Shown here: positions 19,409-26,766 of the stretch, piece by piece
Numbering within the stretch: the first letter of the stretch is position 1
Layout of the letters: the number at the start of each line of letters is the position of its first letter
Source: an uncultured bacterium
Lineage (GTDB): Bacteria; Patescibacteriota; Gracilibacteria; Absconditabacterales; Absconditicoccaceae
DNA: 46,934 nucleotides
Assembly: GCA_903904875.1 (NCBI GenBank)
Contig: CAIVEC010000006.1
Span: 1-46,934 of the forward strand
Reading direction: 5' to 3'
Notes under the pieces: generated by a model
What the model saw: the letters and a program-made list of their open reading frames with translations, nothing else
What the model was told of the DNA's origin: nothing
Database searches by the model: none
Translations under genes and position numbers: made by a program

Positions 19409-19999
19409 ATGAAAAAAGGGAAATTCATCGTTCTTTATGGCACTAATAACTTGGGAAAGACTACTCAAGCTAAATTGGTTATTGAAAAACTTCAGCAACA
19501 AGGCATTAAAGCGGAATTTACAAAATATGCACATTATGACCTTGAACCTACGGGTAAGTTGATAAATGACTATCTCAGGGAAGGTAATCCTAATAAGTTT
19601 TCGCCGAGAGAATTCCAGCTTCTTCATTTTGCTGAAAGGCTCCAATATGAGCCAATTCTTAAAGAAAAACTTGATCAAGGCATTAATGTTATTGCCGAAG
19701 ATTATTTTCCGACAGCGATTGCATGGGGGACGGGGGCAGGAGTAGACCAAGATTTTTTGGAATACCTCTACAAGTTTATCCGTCATGAAGATCTTGGATT
19801 CCTTTTTGATGGAACAAGATTTACCCAATCTATCGAATCTGGTCATAAGCATGAAACTGATGATGTATTGACACAAAAAGTCCGTGAAGTGCATCAGGAT
19901 CTAGGGAAAAAATATGGCTGGCTGCTTATCAACGCCAACGATACTATCGAAAACATTCATGCAAAAATCTGGGAAGCTATTTCAAACATCCTCGAATAA
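19409..19999 (+). CDS. tmk: Thymidylate kinase-like P-loop kinase
   Basis: 196 aa. P-loop GTNNLGKTTQAKLV (residues ~11-24), EFTKYAHYDLEPTGKLINDYL (dNMP-binding region; the usual REPGGT/DR signatures are altered), VIAEDYFPTAIAWGTGAG (equivalent of the DRY/YQG region) and a C-terminal helix pair. It would phosphorylate dTMP to dTDP with ATP in the cytoplasm. The P-loop has GTNNLGKTT instead of the usual GxDGxGKST, so a deoxynucleoside kinase-like relative is possible. No in-frame TGA; all glycines use GGN. Monocistronic with a terminator after it. Confidence 0.75.
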   Translation: MKKGKFIVLYGTNNLGKTTQAKLVIEKLQQQGIKAEFTKYAHYDLEPTGKLINDYLREGNPNKFSPREFQLLHFAERLQYEPILKEKLDQGINVIAEDYFPTAIAWGTGAGVDQDFLEYLYKFIRHEDLGFLFDGTRFTQSIESGHKHETDDVLTQKVREVHQDLGKKYGWLLINANDTIENIHAKIWEAISNILE

Positions 20000-20019
20000 G
20001 TGCATATATGCAACGTATG

Positions 20020-20048
20020 CTCCTGGGTATTCTCGGGAGATTTTTTTG
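20020..20048 (+). terminator. Rho-independent terminator after tmk
   Basis: CTCCTGGG-tatt-CTCGGGAG stem with G-T pairs followed by a T run. Confidence 0.75.
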
Positions 20049-20122
20049 TTAGCTAAATAAATTTGAAAAACAGAACTGATTGTATATACATTGATTGCTT
20101 GTTTTTATTGTTAAAGAAATCA

Positions 20123-20917
20123 ATGATAGGATCGCGTACCAGGATAGTGCTTTTGACATCATTTTTCACCTTTACATTTACTCTACTGCTCTTGGCATTG
20201 GTACAAAACTATGCGCATGCCGGGACCACTACATTACCTCCTGTTCGTATCGTTGCTGTGGTAGATACTGCTGATATCCAGCCTGCTATAGAGCATGAGA
20301 TAGTGCCTACTTTTGGAGTCGAACATAACGCTCCGTGATTTGATTTTGCTAGCGATGATTCTTATCAGAGATATTTGAGTTCAGATAATCCATTCCAGAA
20401 TCTGAATTATATACCGACAGACTTGGTTGTGATTGACTCCGATTTTACGGCGAACAATTCAAGAGCGTTTCAGCTGAGACAGGAAGCCGCTACGCAATTC
20501 GCTGATATGGCGCGGCATTTCCGACATGCATTCAGCGGCGACAGACTCTATATATCAAGCGCATACAGAAGCAAATCATTTCAGGATTATCTCATCAAGC
20601 AATGATGCGCGTCCACCAAATGCGCACAAGTCGGTACGAGCGAACATCAAGCATGATTAGCCTTAGACCTCAAAGTGATTACGAAATGAGGCAAATGATA
20701 TTCACTTGATCTCAACGGCAAACCGAATAAATATTATGATCGATTGAAAACCAATGCTGCGAACTTCGGATTCCATAACACCTACCAGAAAGGCGTGGAT
20801 GTGGACGGTAAAATTGCTGAATGACGGCATCGAAGATATCTCTGAACTGAATTAGCTACAATTCTATCTGTGAACAATCAGACTTTTGCAGAATACTACA
20901 ATACAATGAAAAATTAA
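20123..20917 (+). CDS. VanY-type D-alanyl-D-alanine carboxypeptidase (M15B)
   Basis: 264 aa from ATG at 20123; seven TGA codons hide two thirds of it in the track. Signal anchor (TSFFTFTFTLLLLALVQ); M15 peptidase domain: ISSAYRSKSFQDYLI, the zinc motif GTSEHQAGLALDL (SxHxxGxAxD, with TGA coding the Gly) and the last motif EGRHRRYLG. Family members read ExWHxRY there; E and H remain but the usual Trp is Arg. It would trim D-Ala from peptidoglycan stem peptides outside the membrane. A TTG start at 20063 would add 20 residues and is less likely. Confidence 0.85.
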
Positions 20918-20925
20918 TAATTAAT

Positions 20926-20975
20926 AATGAAAAATGTAGGAATCATATTTATTAATAAAAAAAATACCAACATTA
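20926..20975. repeat. Small dispersed repeat (AATGTAGGAAT...AATACCAACATT), short copy
   Basis: Same ends, in inverse orientation, as 29699-29775, but lacking the central palindrome. AT-rich TTAATAAT words flank it. Lies in the vanY-grpE gap. Confidence 0.5.
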
Positions 20976-21030
20976 TTCATTTTTCACTTTTCATTATTCA
21001 TTCACTTTAGTTGCTTAATTACTTCATTAC

Positions 21031-21600
21031 ATGAAAACCATAAAGAAGGACGAACTTCAGGAGAAGCTTGAAGAAGCGCAGAAACATCAAGACGACAAGA
21101 AATATCAGGAACTGGAAAATAAAATCGTCCAATTGGAAAAAGCGAATAAGGAACTTGAAGAGATAGCAAAAAGATCACAATACGACTACATCAATCTCAA
21201 AATGGATTTTGATAGATATCAGAAACAGATACAGGAATCCAGCCATACGATGGAGTTGAATTCACTCTTATCAGTCGTCAAAAAGTTTTTGCCGTTTATC
21301 GAAGATCTCAGAAAATCATTGGAAAACATCACGGACGAGCACAAGGAAGATCCGCTGACGAAATGAGTTCAGATGATTTATGATAAATTTCTCAAGACGC
21401 TTGAACATTTGCATATCAAACCTATTGCATCGGTAGGATTAGTCCCTGATTCCTTTTTGCATGAACCGGTGAGTGTAGAGCCTGTGGAAGATGAAAAACT
21501 GAAAGGAAAAATCATCAAGGAATTTGAAAGAGGATTTGTGTATGACAAGGATTGAGATAAAAAAGTTGTCAGAGCTTCTAAGGTAATCGTGGGACAATAA
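21031..21600 (+). CDS. grpE: Nucleotide exchange factor GrpE
   Basis: 189 aa reading through TGA at 21364 and 21553. Long N-terminal coiled coil (residues 1-65; LEEAQKHQDDKKYQELENKI), then the four-helix region with SLLSVVKKFLPFIEDLRKSL and GVQMIYDKFLKTLEHLHIKPI, and the C-terminal beta-wing DSFLHEPVSVEP and FVYDKDGDKKVVRASKVIVGQ. Both TGA codons fall on family-conserved glycines. GrpE releases ADP from DnaK. No dnaK or dnaJ nearby. Confidence 0.93.
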
Positions 21601-21650
21601 TCTTGATTCTAGGCCAAGAATTACTACTCTTGGTCCGGCCATGCACGCCA

Positions 21651-21680
21651 GAGGCGTGTAAATCCGCCAGAGGCGGATAA
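21651..21680. repeat. Two tandem CGCCAGAGGCG hairpins
   Basis: ACGCCAGAGGCGT and ATCCGCCAGAGGCGGAT are adjacent perfect small hairpins between grpE and tRNA-Leu. They could end the grpE transcript or be a REP-like repeat. Confidence 0.45.
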
Positions 21681-21692
21681 AATGGAATTGGA

Positions 21693-21698
21693 TATAAT
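21693..21698 (+). promoter_or_regulatory. -10 element of tRNA-Leu
   Basis: TATAAT placed 7 bases before the first base of the tRNA, so transcription would start at the mature 5' end. No clear -35 hexamer. Confidence 0.5.
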
Positions 21699-21705
21699 TA
21701 GTTAT

Positions 21706-21787
21706 GCTCAGGTGATGGAACTGGTATACATGTACGATTGAGGTTCGTATGCCGTAAGGCTTGAGGGTTCGAGTCCCTTCCTGAGCA
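21706..21787 (+). tRNA. tRNA-Leu(GAG)
   Basis: Class II cloverleaf: acceptor GCTCAGG/CCTGAGC, anticodon loop TTGAGGT with GAG between TACGA/TCGTA, long variable arm GCC-gtaa-GGC, T-arm GAGGG-TTCGAGT-CCCTT. Discriminator A73 fits leucine. CCA is not encoded, unlike the tRNA-His here. Confidence 0.93.
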
Positions 21788-21814
21788 AATTATATTTACA
21801 ACTTAATCTAAAAT

Positions 21815-22261
21815 ATGACCCTATTGGAACGTTTGACGCATGATTACAAAGAAGCGATGAAAGCCAAGGATGAAACAAAAAAAACTGTTTTGAACCTTGT
21901 TTTGGCTAAGATCAAAAATAAGAAAATAGAGCTTCAGAAAGACCTTGAAGATATCGATATCATCGGTATTCTCAAAAAAGAAGTCAAAGAAATTCTTGAA
22001 ACTATCGGATTCTTGGAAAAGGCTAATAAACCTGAAGAAATAGAGATAGAAAAACAGAAAAAAATTCTCCTCGAATTCTATCTTCCTGCTACGATGACCA
22101 AAGAACAGACCACTGAACTCATCAAAAAACTCATTTCTGACCACAATATCACTGACCTCAAAACCCAGAGATGACTACTGATGAAAGAATTGATGGCCAA
22201 CTACAAATGACAAGTGGACGGTCAGCTCGTCAACGAGATTATCAACGAAATGATTCAATAA
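21815..22261 (+). CDS. yqeY: YqeY/GatB-like domain protein
   Basis: 148 aa; TGA at 22172 and 22208 are Gly. Begins MTLLERLTHDYKEAMKAKD and has LNLVLAKIKNKKIELQ, EKQKKILLEFYLPATMT and the C-terminal GLLMKELMANYKGQVDGQLVNEII, which is the helical tail shared by YqeY and the GatB tRNA-binding domain. Length fits YqeY. Role probably related to tRNA-dependent amidotransfer or tRNA binding, but not established. Starts 27 nt after tRNA-Leu. Confidence 0.88.
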
Positions 22262-22339
22262 TACCTTATTAGTGTTGAGTTTCCCTCCTTCGAGGACAAG
22301 TAAGTTCTAAGTTCTAAGTGAAAGACTTATTTTTGTATG

Positions 22340-22362
22340 GACTATCGTATATTACAATAGTC
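22340..22362. repeat. Palindromic repeat GACTATCGTATATTACAATAGTC, copy 2
   Basis: Near-perfect 23-bp palindrome directly followed by TATAAT, ~80 nt upstream of the pilin-like gene. Could be an operator over a promoter or a dispersed repeat. See also 6854 and 29720. Confidence 0.55.
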
Positions 22363-22444
22363 TATAATAATACAAAATCCTATACTTAACATTTAACACT
22401 TAGCACTTAACATAAGTTTGTTTTTTAGTCATTTAGTCGTTTCC

Positions 22445-23134
22445 ATGAAAAAATATCTCTTCCTTATCTCTTTATTAACCGTTGTATTTTTGTGATTAGG
22501 AAATTATTCGTTTGGACAATGAGAAACATGTACATGTACTACAGATTGAAGTTGAAATGTACAAAGCATAAATTGTCCTTCATGACGACAACAATCATGA
22601 AATTGATGTAATTGTAGACCCGAAGGTTGAAGTGAAATATTACAATGTACTAATACAAATAATTCTACTCCAGCTGGTTGAATCGGTTGAGCAGGTGGTG
22701 GGGCATGATGAGCTACTACAGTTACTTGTTCAAGTATAAAGACATGAAGTGATTGTAAATATGATAACTGATGTAAATGGCAAGATAATATGTGTAAATC
22801 TTGTAAAGCTCCTGGAGTCTGCTGTGGGATATCACTCAATACCTCTGTGCCATTTATCGGTAATTGCATAGAAAATTCGACGGGTAATGTCGGTGCAGGT
22901 GAGACTGATGTTACCTGAGATACTGCATTCCCTGTCTTGATGTGAAGTCTGACTAAGATACTCGTGACTATTATCTTGATTGTCTCATTCGTCTTGATCA
23001 TCATCTGAGGTATCATGATTGCTACGGGCAATCCTGGAGGAAAGAAAATGATCATCAGGGTAGTCGTCGGTATCGCTCTTCTCGGTGCTTCAGGCGTCAT
23101 CTTACGTTTGATCAATCCAAACTTCTTCGGATAA
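22445..23134 (+). CDS. Gly/Cys-rich secreted protein with VirB2/TrbC-like two-helix C-terminus
   Basis: 229 aa, completely hidden by a high density of TGA-glycines; the 247-aa minus ORF in the track is its antisense shadow. Signal peptide (MKKYLFLISLLTVVFLGLG), a Cys-rich exported domain (TCTCTTDGSG, CNCRPEGGSG, CKSCKAPGVCCG) broken by a Gly-rich linker (GGIGGAGGGAGGA), then two helices: LTKILVTIILIVSFVLIIIGG-IMIATG and IIRVVVGIALLGASGVILRLI. That pair with a small loop (GNPGGKK) is typical of VirB2/TrbC-type pilins. The Cys-rich ectodomain before it is unusual. Presumed membrane-inserted, possibly a surface appendage subunit. No other T4SS gene in the window. Confidence 0.75.
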
Positions 23135-23161
23135 AATTCTTTATTATGTAATATAGATACA

Positions 23162-23554
23162 ATGGTAAACGTTAAATTCAAAAATGGCTTTTTAATAGAG
23201 CATAAACTGCTTTTCGGTTTTGAAAAACCTGATCCTAAATATATCAACTTGGCGTTGGAGCCTGGCAGTGATATGCGTTACGAAAAATTGGATTATACAC
23301 TTGTGGACTATCCCGGCGAATATGACATCCAGGATGTCAGCATCGAATGTTTTCTCGGCGCCAACAATAAGCTTAACTATATCCTCACTATCAACGGCAA
23401 AAAAATCGGCATCATCCAATCGCCTGATGTATTGGAGATGGATGAAGTGGGAGAAGTGAATTTCCGACTCTATCAAGACGATAAAATAGCAAAAAAAATA
23501 GATCAGCTTGAGCTTGAATGAGAAAAACAAAAACTAGAAATGACGACTGAATAA
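23162..23554 (+). CDS. Reduced MBL-fold (UlaG-like) protein without metal motif
   Basis: 130 aa reading through TGA at 23519. The core LVDYPGEYDIQDVSIECFLG followed by LNYILTINGKKIGIIQSPD corresponds to the strand pattern (xGPGEYEIxGVxIxG...YxIxxxGxxIxHxGD) of the Lactamase_B_3/UlaG-like family. The zinc-binding HxHxDH motif and the terminal GD are absent, and the protein is about half the family's length. Probably a non-catalytic derivative. 27 nt after the pilin-like gene, so likely cotranscribed. Tentative. Confidence 0.6.
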
Positions 23555-23605
23555 ACTTAGATACAGATTGTTACAAGCTCATTACATTCGCGTCACATAT
23601 CGCTA

Positions 23606-23670
23606 CATGTTGTTGTAAAATAGCTACAACCTGAAACGATCTGAGACGATCTGGAACAATCTGAGACGAA
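23606..23670. repeat. Intergenic repeat with four CTGRRACRAW decamers, copy B
   Basis: CTGAAACGAT, CTGAGACGAT, CTGGAACAAT, CTGAGACGAA stand in tandem at 23631-23670. The preceding TGTTGTAAAATAGCTACAAC aligns with copy A at 8999-9080. It immediately precedes rarA. Confidence 0.55.
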
Positions 23671-23693
23671 AATTAATTTATTAATTAGTTTTC

Positions 23694-24890
23694 ATGACAT
23701 TTGAACCGCTTTCATCGTATGTGAGACCGCAAAGCTTAGATGATTTTGTCTGACAATCCCACTTAGTGGGACCAGGGAAACCGCTGAGCATTTTTTTGCA
23801 ATCCGACAAAGTGCCGTCCATGATTTTCCGAGGACCCCCAGGATGCGGCAAGACGACGATAGCACATATCATCTCGCAGACATTGCAAGCGGATTTTTTC
23901 CGTCTTTCGTGAGTCACGAGCAAAAAAGAGGATCTGCTCAAATTGGTCGATCAAGCGAAAATAAATTTCCAATACGGGAAATCTACTATCATATTCCTTG
24001 ACGAAATTCACCGCTGGAATAAAGCGCAGCAAGATACCTTATTACCGTATGTAGAAAAAGGCACGGTTATCCTTATCTGAGCGACGACGGAGAATCCGAG
24101 CTTCACCGTGAATAACGCGCTGCTCAGCAGATGCAGGGTATTCGTCTTCGAAAAGTTGTCAGATGAAGAAATATTTGATTTCATCAAAAAACAATTTCCT
24201 CTGATCCTCAAAATACATCCGAAAATCTCCTTGACCGACGAACATATCCTTCTCATCAGCAAACTCGGCAACTGAGATCTCCGCAATTCCTTGAATATCC
24301 TGGAATCGGCGATCTTTCTCGCCAAGGATTGAATCATCACCGACCAGATAATTTTACAAGCAGGACAGAAGACCGTGTATTACGATAGGGACGGTGAAGA
24401 GCATTACAATATCATTTCCGCTATCCATAAATCGCTCCGTGATTCCGATGCTGACGCTGCGTGCTATCGGGTCCAGAGGATGCTCATGGGAGGCGAGGAT
24501 CCATTGTATTTAGCGAGAAGACTTTTGCGTTTTGCATCTGAAGATATCTGACCGGCTGACAATAACGCATTACTTTTAGCTAACCAGGTATATGATGCTG
24601 TCGCCAAGATCTGAATGCCGGAGTGCGATGTTTTTCTTTTCCAATTAGCCATCTATTTAGCGAAGGCAAAGAAAAATAATGTAGCGTATCGTACCGCTAT
24701 CGCTACGAGGGAGGATGTAGAAAAATACGGCAATTTGCCTGTTCCGCTTCACTTACGTAACGCGCCTACCAAACTCATGAAAGATTTGAAGTATGGAAAA
24801 TGATATAAATACGCTCATGATTATCCTGATACAAAAGTCGACCAAGAGCATTTTCCTTCTGAACTCAAAGGACGCACCTATCTTAAATAG
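23694..24890 (+). CDS. rarA: Replication-associated recombination protein A (AAA+ ATPase)
   Basis: 398 aa, broken in the track by many TGA codons. Walker [14 protein letters not shown] (residues ~45-58), Walker [17 protein letters not shown], sensor 1 GATTENPSF, arginine finger [11 protein letters not shown], then the RarA lid and tetramerisation regions [37 protein letters not shown] and [32 protein letters not shown] encodes the invariant Gly of GATTENP, GDLR and EDIG. RarA/MgsA acts at stalled forks with SSB. Length slightly short of the E. coli protein (447). Very secure. Confidence 0.95.
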
Positions 24891-24984
24891 TTTTCTAATT
24901 TCTTATTATTTTGAATTTTTGTCAATTCAAATTGTTTTTTTTGTCGTGTAAAAACTTGTTTTATTCCCTCAAATGCTTATGTTA

Positions 24985-25013
24985 TTGCAAGTTTTTTTAA
25001 ATTTTTATATAAT
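24985..25013 (+). promoter_or_regulatory. Promoter giving a probably leaderless mRNA
   Basis: TTGCAA and TATAAT separated by 17 bases; only six bases (TCAAAA) lie between TATAAT and the ATG at 25020, so transcription should start at or next to the start codon. Confidence 0.65.
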
Positions 25014-25019
25014 TCAAAA

Positions 25020-25415
25020 ATGGTATTTACAAAAAAAATCGCTAAAGCACCTGCAGTCATGGTAGAGACAAAAAAACTATCAGGAAAAGATACTTGTTGT
25101 GGTGGTGCTTCATGTTTTCGAAAAGTAAAACATTGTTTGGTGTTTCTTCTCGTTATCTTAAACACTATTTTACTTATCTGGGTATTGTGCAATCAAACCA
25201 AAATCGAAGCTGATAAAGTATGAGGAAGAGCTAATTACAACATGGTTGAACAAATCTACAAATCAGCAACATTCAAGGCTCAACAGAAACAACAGATCGA
25301 ACAAGCTTTACAAATGTATCAAGGATGAGGAACTCAACAAGCTGCACAACCTACAACTACAACAACTGCACAACCTACAACTACGACAACTGCTACTCCT
25401 ACCGTAACTCAATAG
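25020..25415 (+). CDS. N-anchored protein with Gln/Thr-rich tail (paralog 1)
   Basis: 131 aa with three in-frame TGA codons. Cytoplasmic segment with CC-GGASC, membrane helix CLVFLLVILNTILLIWVLC, then a helical stalk (MVEQIYKSATFKAQQKQQIEQAL) and a tail of AQPTTTTT repeats. The stalk matches, in order and composition, the next two proteins (LY.S..Y..QQKSTL.QIL). No catalytic domain. It is the first gene of a three-gene paralogous array that ends with a DsbA-domain protein, so a scaffold or partner role in the same envelope complex is likely. Confidence 0.72.
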
Positions 25416-25437
25416 TTTTATTTGATAATTATCTCTT

Positions 25438-25758
25438 ATGACTACAGAAAAAAAATATGAAAACATGAAAATGTTTGTCATAGCACTTTTGATACTTAAC
25501 GTATTGCTTGGCATCTATATCGCATTCATCAAACATGATGCGCTTCGATTGGAAACTTTGAAGGCTGGATGAACTGCAAATATGAATATGGCAAGACAAC
25601 TCTATGAATCACCTGTGTATATCCAACAGCAAAAATCAACATTGGATCAGATTCTGGGTAGTATGAATCAGGCTGCACAACCTACAACTACGACAACTCA
25701 ACCAACGGTTACTGCACAACCAGATACAACTACAACTACTCCTACCGTAGCACAGTAA
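25438..25758 (+). CDS. N-anchored protein with Thr-rich tail (paralog 2)
   Basis: 106 aa, one TGA. MTTEKKYENMKMFVIALLILNVLLGIYIAF is nearly identical in pattern to the N-terminus of the next gene; the stalk QQQKSTLDQILGSMNQ is shared too. It then ends in QPTTTTT/PTVTAQ repeats without any folded domain. In effect this is the anchor-plus-linker of the DsbA-like protein without its enzyme domain. Starts 22 nt after paralog 1. Confidence 0.72.
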
Positions 25759-25778
25759 TTTTATCCAGCTTAGCTGTA

Positions 25779-25828
25779 TAAAAACGACGTTAAACTTTCT
25801 TTCAGAAAATTTCGGCGTCTTATTTTAT
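25779..25828 (+). promoter_or_regulatory. Structured intergenic element, copy 2
   Basis: TAAAAACGACGTTA and TCGGCGTCTTATTTTAT flank the stem AACTTTCT/AGAAAATT. The flanks match 13171-13220 almost exactly while the hairpin sequence is unrelated, so structure rather than sequence is kept. Lies between paralog 2 and the DsbA-domain gene. Confidence 0.55.
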
Positions 25829-25844
25829 TTTGTAAATATTTATT

Positions 25845-26705
25845 ATGACCATAGAAAAAAAGTATGGAAACATGAAAATGCTTTTTATAGCACTTGTGAT
25901 ACTCAATGTATTGCTTGGTATCTATATCGCATTTTTCAAAAGAGACGCATATCGATTGGAAACATTGAAAGTCGGTGGAACTGAAAATATGAACATGGCA
26001 ACCCAATTGTATAAGTCAGATACATACAAACAGCAACAGAAATCCACGCTTGAACAGATTCTTGGTTCTATGAACCAAACTGGTACAACAGCTCAAGCTA
26101 ATACTACTGCACAAGCAGATACCACTACAACTACTGCTACTCAGTGAGATGCATCAAAATTTGCTGCTATCGAAAAAGACGGTTACATCAAAGGAAATAA
26201 GAATGCAAGAATCACTATCATAGAATATTCTGATCTGATTTGTCCTTTCTGCAAGAGACATTACAGTGCTCAGACTCTCGAAAATCTTGTAGCAAAATAT
26301 CCTAATGATGTAAATATGGAATTTAGGAATATGCCATTAGCACAACTTCATCCTACTGCTCCTATCTGAGCTCAAGGTGCTATCTGTGCTGGTAAACTTG
26401 GAGGAGGTGATAAATACTATGCATATATCGCTGAGGCGTTTAAAGCATCAGAATTCACTGAAGATAGTACAATTGCTATCGGTGTAAGTCTTGGTCTCAA
26501 TAAAGCTAAATTTACTACTTGTCTTACTAGTCCAGAAACTATAGCAACTGTAAACGCTCAAATACAAGAAGGTCAAGCGTTCGGTATCAATGGTACTCCA
26601 GGTAATCTCGTCGTAGATAACCAAAAAGGCACCTATACATTGATAGCTGGTGCTTATCCTGCTGAAACTTTTGAAGCTGAAATCACTAAAATCCTTGGAA
26701 AATAA
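25845..26705 (+). CDS. Membrane-anchored DsbA-like thiol oxidoreductase (paralog 3)
   Basis: 286 aa; TGA codons after the linker and in PIGAQGA. N-terminal anchor (FIALVILNVLLGIYIAFF), stalk (QQQKSTLEQILGSMNQ), Thr/Ala linker, then a thioredoxin-fold DsbA domain from ~residue 102: GYIKGNKNARITIIEYSDLICPFCKRHY with the CPFC active site, the helical insert, and the cis-Pro loop FGINGTPGNLV. It would form or shuffle disulfides outside the membrane. The Cys-rich pilin-like protein 2.7 kb upstream is a possible client. A terminator follows. Confidence 0.88.
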
Positions 26706-26723
26706 TCCATATATAGTTTTCAA

Positions 26724-26751
26724 AAAAACCCTGCTTAAGCAGGGTTTTTTT
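26724..26751. terminator. Bidirectional terminator between DsbA gene and valS
   Basis: AAAAAAACCCTGC-ttaa-GCAGGGTTTTTTT, with A and T runs on both sides, between two convergent genes. Confidence 0.85.
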
Positions 26752-26766
26752 ATTTGCTGTATATGT

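Noticed and set aside
22504-23247. 247-aa minus-strand ORF in the track
   Set aside because: It is the antisense shadow of the Gly/Cys-rich gene 22445-23134; that gene's many TGA codons read as TCA on the other strand, so the shadow stays open.
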